From the NCBI RefSeq assembly GCF_003428875.1, contig NZ_QQRS01000006.1, positions 62,001-126,000 on the forward strand: DNA of 64,000 nucleotides, given 5' to 3'. The first letter of the stretch is position 1. The number at the start of each line of letters is the position of its first letter. Source of the stretch: Planomicrobium okeanokoites. Its GTDB lineage: Bacteria; Bacillota; Bacilli; Bacillales_A; Planococcaceae. Shown here in pieces: positions 59,219 through 64,000 of this stretch. The translations under genes were made by a program, and so were the position numbers. The notes beneath the pieces are model-generated. The model ran no database searches. It was not told where the DNA came from and saw only the letters and a list, made by a program, of their open reading frames with translations.

Positions 59219-60064
59219 ATGAGCTGGAATTACGAAATCAAAGATGACGGCATGACCGTCGAAGAATTGCTGCGCACCGAATGGGGCCTCGGCAAGAAAG
59301 TTGTCCATGAACTGCGTATGGCTAAATCCGTTAAGAACGATAAATTCCAGGAAGTCGTCTGGAAAGAACCGCTTTCAAAAGGAACGGTCCTGCAATTTGA
59401 TTTGCCGAAAGCGGATTCGCCTTATGAATCAAACCACGACATCGAATTACCGGTGCTCTTCGAAGATGAACATTTTTTGATTGCACAAAAACCGAAAGGC
59501 ATGAACACACATCCCAATGAAGTCGGGCAAAATGACACCTTCATCAATGCCATCATCGGCCACATCATCCGCGGTGGAGGTTCTTACGGTGAGCACGTAC
59601 ACCGGCTCGACCAGGGCACTTCAGGACTGTTGATGGTAGCAAAGCATCCGGTAGCGAAAAACATCCTGGACCGCATGCTGGAGCAGAAACAATTAGTTCG
59701 GGATTACGAGGCTGTCGTCAAAGGCAAAGTGCACAATAAATCCGGCACCATCGATTTCGCCATCGGCCGCGACCGCCATCATCCAACACGCCGCATGGTT
59801 TCACCCACTGGTCAAAGCGCTGTCACGCATTATAAATTGCTGCGCCATATGGAAGGCAAATCGCTTTTGCAGCTGTCACTTGAAACTGGCCGGACGCATC
59901 AGATCCGTACCCACCTTTCTCATATCGGTCATCCGATCATCGGCGACGAATTATACGGCGGACCGCCGACACAGGACGGCGCCTATCACCTGCACGCCTT
60001 CCGAATGTCTTTCATCCACCCGTTCACAGATGATAAAATCGTGGTAGAAGATAAAGCGAGATAA
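59219..60064 (+). CDS. RluA family pseudouridine synthase
   Basis: The 281-residue enzyme begins MSWNYEIKDDG. The catalytic motif HRLDQGTSGLLMVAKHP holds Asp131; a second conserved segment GRTHQIRTHLSHIGHPIIGD follows. Absence of a strong S4 domain fits the YjbO/YhcT-like RluD branch. It modifies uridines in 23S rRNA, but the positions are not predictable. GGAGGAAAC precedes the ATG at 59219. A bidirectional terminator follows. Confidence 0.92.
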   Translation: MSWNYEIKDDGMTVEELLRTEWGLGKKVVHELRMAKSVKNDKFQEVVWKEPLSKGTVLQFDLPKADSPYESNHDIELPVLFEDEHFLIAQKPKGMNTHPNEVGQNDTFINAIIGHIIRGGGSYGEHVHRLDQGTSGLLMVAKHPVAKNILDRMLEQKQLVRDYEAVVKGKVHNKSGTIDFAIGRDRHHPTRRMVSPTGQSAVTHYKLLRHMEGKSLLQLSLETGRTHQIRTHLSHIGHPIIGDELYGGPPTQDGAYHLHAFRMSFIHPFTDDKIVVEDKAR

Positions 60065-60108
60065 AAAAAAGAAGTTCCCCTTTAAAATGAGGGAACTTCT
60101 TTTTCTTA
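60062..60108. terminator. Bidirectional terminator between the RluA gene and the aldo/keto reductase
   Basis: AGAAGTTCCC (60070-60079) pairs with GGGAACTTCT (60091-60100) between convergent genes, with A and T runs outside. Confidence 0.9.
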
Positions 60109-60936
60109 TGCTTTGACATCATCCGGATTCGTACCCGTTCGCCAATCCTGGTTCAAACCATCAATCGCTTTTATTTCTTCCGCTGCCAATGAAAAATCAT
60201 AGACATCCGCATTTTCTATAATGCGTAAAGGCGTCACCGATTTCGGAATCACGATGAGATCATTCTGTAAATGCCAGCGGATGATCACCTGTGCAATCGT
60301 CTTATTGTGCTTAGCTGCAATTTCGGCCAGTACGGCGTCATCCAGCAGACGACCCCGCGCAAGCGGCGACCAGGAAGTCACCGCTATTTCCTGCTGCGCA
60401 CAGAATTCGCGCAGCGGTTCCTGTGTCAATTGAGGATGCAGTTCAATTTGATTGACCATCGGTTTTGTGTTCGCTTTTGCCAAAATCCGCTCCAAATGCG
60501 GCTGATGATGGTTCGAAACACCAATTGCGCGCACCAGTTTCTCATCGTACAAGCGCTGAATGGCACGGTAGGTTTCTTCGTATTTACCCGGTACTGCCCA
60601 ATGCGTCAGATAAAGATCCAGATAATCAAACCCGAGACGCTCCAGGGATGCTTCAAAAGCGCGAAGCGTCTGGTCATATCCCTGATCCGTATTCCATACT
60701 TTCGACGTGATGAACAAATCTTCCCGTTTTACAGCTGAGTTTCGTACCGCTTCCCCGACTTCCTGTTCATTTTCATAAACAGCCGCCGTGTCAATCGCCT
60801 TGTATCCTGCTTCGATTGCGGTGATCATTGCATTGACCGCCTCTTCCTTGTCCGTCATTTTATAGACGCCAAGACCGAATCGCGGTATTTCCACACCGTT
60901 ATGTAAGGTTTTTGTAGAATTGATCGTTAAATCCAT
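60106..60936 (-). CDS. Aldo/keto reductase (YvgN-like)
   Basis: The 276-residue TIM-barrel oxidoreductase begins MDLTINSTKTLHNGVEIPRFGLGVYK. Catalytic residues are Asp, Tyr, Lys and His: DTAAVYENE (Tyr), FITSKVW (Lys), LTHWAVPG (His), and the cofactor segment IPKSVTPLRIIEN binds NADPH. It is like the glyoxal/methylglyoxal reductase YvgN. ATG at 60936 has AAAGGGTG upstream. Confidence 0.92.
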   Translation of the reverse strand: MDLTINSTKTLHNGVEIPRFGLGVYKMTDKEEAVNAMITAIEAGYKAIDTAAVYENEQEVGEAVRNSAVKREDLFITSKVWNTDQGYDQTLRAFEASLERLGFDYLDLYLTHWAVPGKYEETYRAIQRLYDEKLVRAIGVSNHHQPHLERILAKANTKPMVNQIELHPQLTQEPLREFCAQQEIAVTSWSPLARGRLLDDAVLAEIAAKHNKTIAQVIIRWHLQNDLIVIPKSVTPLRIIENADVYDFSLAAEEIKAIDGLNQDWRTGTNPDDVKA

Positions 60937-61011
60937 TAGGCTCACCCTTTCTTCTATTATTGTACAAATTCAACAGCATATTTTCGAGTTTTTCAACTCC
61001 ACTTTACACCA

Positions 61012-61041
61012 AAGAAAAAAACCGCCATGAATGGCGGTTTT
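61012..61041 (-). terminator. Intrinsic terminator of the small membrane protein gene
   Basis: On the minus strand AACCGCCAT and ATGGCGGTT (61031-61039, 61020-61028) pair, with a following T run; the stem begins right at the stop codon. Confidence 0.9.
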
Positions 61042-61345
61042 AGATGCGTGGACGGCTGGCAACAGCTGCGTTGATGAATAGCACGATGGCACTCAGTAAA
61101 TGCAATGCCCAACCGATGACCGGGAACCAAGCCAATAAACTGGTGATTAATCCCAGAATCGGACCCGATTTCGGCGAATATTCACGGAAACAGAAGAATA
61201 AGGTCACCGCGTGCAAGACAAACATGAAACCAAGTACCGCGTAGCCTGTGCTGATGACAAACGATCCGCCGATGAGCGGGATTGCCAGAAATGCCTCTGC
61301 AATAGCTGAAACCCATAGCAATGCAGCAGAAATTTTCATTTTCAT
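61040..61345 (-). CDS. Small membrane protein with three helices
   Basis: This 101-residue protein has hydrophobic segments at about 6-24, 29-50 and 65-92, with FREYSPKSGPILGLI between the second and third. I do not recognise the family. It is monocistronic with its own terminator, and is followed upstream by a small peptide gene on the other strand. Confidence 0.75.
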   Translation of the reverse strand: MKMKISAALLWVSAIAEAFLAIPLIGGSFVISTGYAVLGFMFVLHAVTLFFCFREYSPKSGPILGLITSLLAWFPVIGWALHLLSAIVLFINAAVASRPRI

Positions 61346-61538
61346 CGATAATCAACCTTTCCCTCTAATTATTTTCTCTACCTTAGTATACGGACGAAAC
61401 CTGAAACGGTTTCAGTAGTTTCCATAAAACAATCAAACCGACAGAAAATCTCCATAATTCAATAAGGACTTATATTTCATTTTTCCCTGCTTTCCGCTAT
61501 ACTAAACTAAGATGCATATTTCAAGGAGGTCGTTATAA

Positions 61539-61637
61539 ATGAACTTAATCCTTATTTTAGGCGTTTGTGTTGCTTTCCTTGCAGCGATTTTCACTGCTGG
61601 ATACGACGACAAACCAGGTACTTACGATAAAGAATAG
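61539..61637 (+). CDS. 32-residue single-helix membrane microprotein
   Basis: The ORF encodes MNLILILGVCVAFLAAIFTA followed by a polar tail GYDDKPGTYDKE. AAGGAGGT is seven bases before its ATG, the strongest kind of ribosome binding site in this window, and a good terminator lies after it. The hydrophobic N-terminal helix and charged tail suggest a membrane peptide facing the cytoplasm with its C-terminus. I do not recognise a family. Confidence 0.65.
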   Translation: MNLILILGVCVAFLAAIFTAGYDDKPGTYDKE

Positions 61638-61642
61638 CATTG

Positions 61643-61679
61643 TAAAAGGACAGCGGAAATTTTCCGCTGTCCTTTTTTA
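61643..61679. terminator. Bidirectional terminator between the microprotein gene and trmL
   Basis: AAAGGACAGCGGAAA (61645-61659) pairs perfectly with TTTCCGCTGTCCTTT (61661-61675), with further T residues. Confidence 0.92.
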
Positions 61680-62150
61680 TTCTAAACCGGGATATCCCTG
61701 CTGGCGCAGCGCTTCATACATCAGGATCGCAGCAGTATTCGACAGATTCAGCGACCTGATATTATCATTCATCGGAATCCGCAGGCAATGGTCCGGATTC
61801 GCTTCGAGCAATTCCGGCGGCAACCCTTTCGTTTCCTGGCCGAACACGAAGAAATGATCTTTTTTCTGATCCGAAAAATCGAATGTCGTATGAGGTTTCG
61901 AACCGAACTTCGTGATGTAATAAAACTCGCCATCCGGATAACTGTCAAACAGCTCATCCAGTGAGTCATGGTAGGTCAAATCCACATGCTCCCAGTAATC
62001 CAACCCCGCACGTTTCAACATTTTATCATCAGTTGAAAATCCAAGCGGCCGAACCAAATGCAACCTGACTCCGGTCCCGGCGCACGAACGCGCGATATTT
62101 CCTGTATTCGCCGGTATCAACGGCTGATATAAAACAATATTTATGGCCAC
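61677..62150 (-). CDS. trmL: tRNA (cytidine(34)-2'-O)-methyltransferase
   Basis: The 157-residue SPOUT methyltransferase begins MAINIVLYQPLIPANTGNIARSC, the TrmL start, with the AdoMet knot FVFGQETKGLP and IPMNDNIRSLNLSNTAAILMYEALRQ. TrmL methylates the wobble base of leucine tRNAs. Two GTG starts are possible (62159 directly after the queG stop, or 62150); the latter aligns with the family N-terminus. It lies immediately downstream of queG, another tRNA wobble-base enzyme. Confidence 0.93.
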   Translation of the reverse strand: MAINIVLYQPLIPANTGNIARSCAGTGVRLHLVRPLGFSTDDKMLKRAGLDYWEHVDLTYHDSLDELFDSYPDGEFYYITKFGSKPHTTFDFSDQKKDHFFVFGQETKGLPPELLEANPDHCLRIPMNDNIRSLNLSNTAAILMYEALRQQGYPGLE

Positions 62151-62159
62151 TCTCTTCAC

Positions 62160-63305
62160 TTATCCTTTCGACTTTTCAGCAAAAAATGCCAATCCTTTTT
62201 GAATTTCCTCCAGCACTTCGCTGTCTTTTTCCTTTTCTTCCGCTATTTTTAAAGCATGCAGCCCTTCAGCCGTACCGATTTTACCGATGGCCCAGGCTGC
62301 CGTTCCACGAATAACCGGACGTTCATCCGATTCCAGCAGATCGATTAAAGCCGGCACAGCGCTTACTTCCTTGAAGTGCGCCAAAGCAAGTATCGCATTG
62401 CGCTGAATCGGCTTCTTGCCTCTCCAGGAACCCGACACATAACCGAACTTCTCTTTGAACTCCCGGTTTGAGATCTTTAATAACGGTTCAAGCAACGGCT
62501 TGGCTATTTCAGGATCCGGTTCAAATTCGGCGTGGATCTGGTTCGCTTTCCGTTTATTTTTCGGACAAACCGTCTGGCAAGTGTCACACCCATAAAGCCG
62601 ATTCCCGATTTTCGAACGGAATTCATCCGGCAAAAAGCCTTTAGTCTGCGTCAAAAACGAAATGCAGCGCTGTGCGTTCAATTGTCCGCCTTCTACAATA
62701 GCACCTGTCGGACAGGTATCGATGCACAGCCGGCAGTCGCCGCATTGATCTTCCATCGGTTCATCCAGCGTAAACGGAATATTGGTGATCATTTCACCCA
62801 GATAGACATAAGAGCCGAATTCCGGCGTAATGATATTGGTGTTCTTCGCACTCCAACCGATTCCCGCGCGCTCTGCGACGGCACGGTCGGACAATTCCCC
62901 TGTATCCACCATCGAACGCATTCGAGCATCGGGATAATGCGAGGCAATGAACGCTTCCAGCAAAGTCAGCCGTTCACGCAAAGCCGCATGATAATCTTTG
63001 CCCCAGGACGAACGTGAAAAAATACCCCGTCTTGCTCCTTTTGTTCCTTGCGGCGCATCATTCATTTTTGATGGATATGCTATGGCGATTGCTATGATCG
63101 TCACCGCTTCTTCCAGCAGCAACTCGGGGTGTGTGCGTTTTTCGACATCCTGTTCTTCGAAACCCGATTGATACTGCAGCTGCTGCTGGCGTATCAATTG
63201 ATGCTTTAAATTAAAGAATGGTTCCGCTGAAGCAAAACCGATTTTATCTATTCCGATTTCCGAGGCATAAGCAACGAGCTCTTTTTGAAATTGTCCAAGA
63301 TTCAT
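62160..63305 (-). CDS. queG: Epoxyqueuosine reductase QueG
   Basis: The 381-residue enzyme does the last step of queuosine synthesis. It has the cobalamin/reductase-like N-terminal domain, two [4Fe-4S] motifs (CGDCRLCIDTCPTGAI and CDTCQTVCPKNK) and a C-terminal HEAT-repeat region (about 300-375: RGTAAWAIGKIGTAEGLHAL). The start was placed at MNLGQFQKEL because AAGGGG precedes that ATG; a longer frame has no support. It is followed directly by trmL. Confidence 0.95.
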   Translation of the reverse strand: MNLGQFQKELVAYASEIGIDKIGFASAEPFFNLKHQLIRQQQLQYQSGFEEQDVEKRTHPELLLEEAVTIIAIAIAYPSKMNDAPQGTKGARRGIFSRSSWGKDYHAALRERLTLLEAFIASHYPDARMRSMVDTGELSDRAVAERAGIGWSAKNTNIITPEFGSYVYLGEMITNIPFTLDEPMEDQCGDCRLCIDTCPTGAIVEGGQLNAQRCISFLTQTKGFLPDEFRSKIGNRLYGCDTCQTVCPKNKRKANQIHAEFEPDPEIAKPLLEPLLKISNREFKEKFGYVSGSWRGKKPIQRNAILALAHFKEVSAVPALIDLLESDERPVIRGTAAWAIGKIGTAEGLHALKIAEEKEKDSEVLEEIQKGLAFFAEKSKG

Positions 63306-63363
63306 GCTGATAACCCCTTCTGTGAATATATGATACGATAAAGTAAATTGCTGAGGTGAAAGG

Positions 63364-64000
63364 ATGAGTGCAGTGGAAACAACAGTCGATCCCCGTATTT
63401 CTGAAATTCTTTCTGATTTTAAAGTTGGAATCATTCATTATAACAATATCACCGTTTCCGATTCTCCTCAAATGTTAAAAGGCCGTCTCCAGCTTTTCCA
63501 GGAACAATTATTCTTCGACCTGGAAGATAAAGAACTGTCTGATTTTCCTGGCCTGCTCGAATGGAAAGTGAACTGGAAAGCGCTTGGTGCGGACCCTAAC
63601 CGCTACCGCCCGTCGGCAGAAGCACTGTTCCGGAGAGTGAAGAAACAAAATTATCTCACACCGGTCCATTCCGGTGTCGATATGAATAACTTTCTTTCGC
63701 TTCAATATGAAATTCCCTTGGGACTATACGATGCCGATAAAATTGAAGGCGATGTCTCCGTAACGATCGGGACTGAACGTGACCAATATGAAGGCATCAA
63801 TAACCGGCTGAATACGTTGGCCAATATACTCGTTACAAAAGACCAGCAAGGTGCATTCGGCAGCCCATATGTCGACTCCAAAAGGACCGCTGTAACCGAA
63901 CAGACTACAAACGCTTTGCATATCTTTTATCTGCGCCCTTCCATGGACCGTGACACAGCACTCGAATTACTAGCGGCCGCCGCCAATATGTTTACCGGCA
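63364..64000 (+). CDS. B3/4 domain-containing protein, 5' part
   Basis: The frame begins MSAVETTVDPRISEILSDF and stays open to the window end (212 residues). VNWKALGADPNRYRPSAEALFRRV and the stretch NYLTPVHSGVDMNNFLSLQYEIPLGLYDADK match the B3/B4 editing-like domain of phenylalanyl-tRNA synthetase beta found in stand-alone proteins. Such proteins may remove mischarged amino acids from tRNA or bind amino acids; the role is unknown. GAGGTG is five bases before the ATG. The gene is divergent from queG with 58 bases between them. Confidence 0.85.
   Translation, partial: MSAVETTVDPRISEILSDFKVGIIHYNNITVSDSPQMLKGRLQLFQEQLFFDLEDKELSDFPGLLEWKVNWKALGADPNRYRPSAEALFRRVKKQNYLTPVHSGVDMNNFLSLQYEIPLGLYDADKIEGDVSVTIGTERDQYEGINNRLNTLANILVTKDQQGAFGSPYVDSKRTAVTEQTTNALHIFYLRPSMDRDTALELLAAAANMFTG

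Noticed and set aside
1-64000. Search for CRISPR arrays, IS elements, prophage genes, rRNA and tRNA genes
   Set aside because: No regularly spaced short direct repeats, transposase or integrase motifs, phage structural genes, or conserved rRNA/tRNA sequences were seen by eye; a dedicated scan would be needed to exclude a diverged tRNA.

Overview
This is a chromosomal window from a low-to-moderate GC Gram-positive bacterium of the order Bacillales, most likely a Planococcaceae (Planococcus/Planomicrobium-like) lineage. The assignment rests on gene content and on gene order shared with the yhf-yhg-yha-yhe region of Bacillus subtilis (yhfH-lplJ, hemE-hemH with hmoB, ecsAB/hit, trpP-yhaH-hpr-yhaJ-prsA-yhaMNO, yhaPQ, yhaR, yheAB, yheE, yheIH). 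Sporulation-linked genes that sit in this block in B. subtilis (sspB, yheC/yheD, yhaL, yhaX) are not seen, which fits a non-spore-forming lineage. I found no rRNA, tRNA, prophage, transposase or CRISPR array. Genus-level placement is inference.

Layout. 1-10 kb: end of an enoyl-CoA hydratase, an S9 peptidase, an acyl-CoA ligase with a clear FadR-type operator, a complete Bce-type antimicrobial-peptide sensing/detoxification module (response regulator, intramembrane-sensing kinase, ABC ATPase, FtsX-like permease) and lipoate ligase. 10-14 kb: the zinc-ribbon microprotein YhfH, a FixH/YtkA-like lipoprotein, hemH, hemE, and divergently hmoB and a CaCA exchanger. 14-23 kb: M20 amidohydrolase, ecsAB, hit, trpP (with a TRAP-like GAG array), yhaH, hpr, small membrane proteins, prsA. 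22.8-33 kb: yhaM-yhaN-yhaO (nuclease/SMC-like), yhaPQ ABC exporter, yhaR, yheAB, yheE. 33-37.3 kb: heterodimeric multidrug ABC exporter yheI/yheH behind a leader-peptide attenuator. 37-48 kb: stress protein, a cysteine-less ArsC-like protein, a chrA-kynU-kynB operon, CNNM/CorC protein, CDF transporter, MscS channel, DUF2254 protein, P450. 48.5-54.5 kb: an APH-like kinase plus acyl-CoA dehydrogenase operon, an RsgA-family GTPase behind a second leader/attenuator, and a GAF-kinase/LuxR-regulator pair. 54.6-64 kb: pgcA, a GNAT-nitrilase fusion, a DsbB-like/thioredoxin pair, an RluA enzyme, an aldo/keto reductase, trmL, queG and a partial B3/4-domain gene.

Regulation. Recognisable sites include FadR-like operators in front of the acyl-CoA ligase and (weaker) yhaR, a TetR-type palindrome in front of the acyl-CoA dehydrogenase operon, GAG repeats over the trpP ribosome binding site, and two attenuators that each consist of promoter, short well-translated ORF and intrinsic terminator (upstream of yheI and of the RsgA-family GTPase). 

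The least explained material is a family of modular intergenic repeats (positions 400-765, 18073-18379, 37140-37275, 52295-52750). The B-type unit has 18-bp imperfect terminal inverted repeats that include GCAAAACAGC/GCTGTTTTGC and carries interchangeable internal modules. In two copies an internal hairpin differs by paired compensatory changes, which suggests that the folded structure is conserved. Near 54.65-54.76 kb there is also an unexplained stack of long hairpins.
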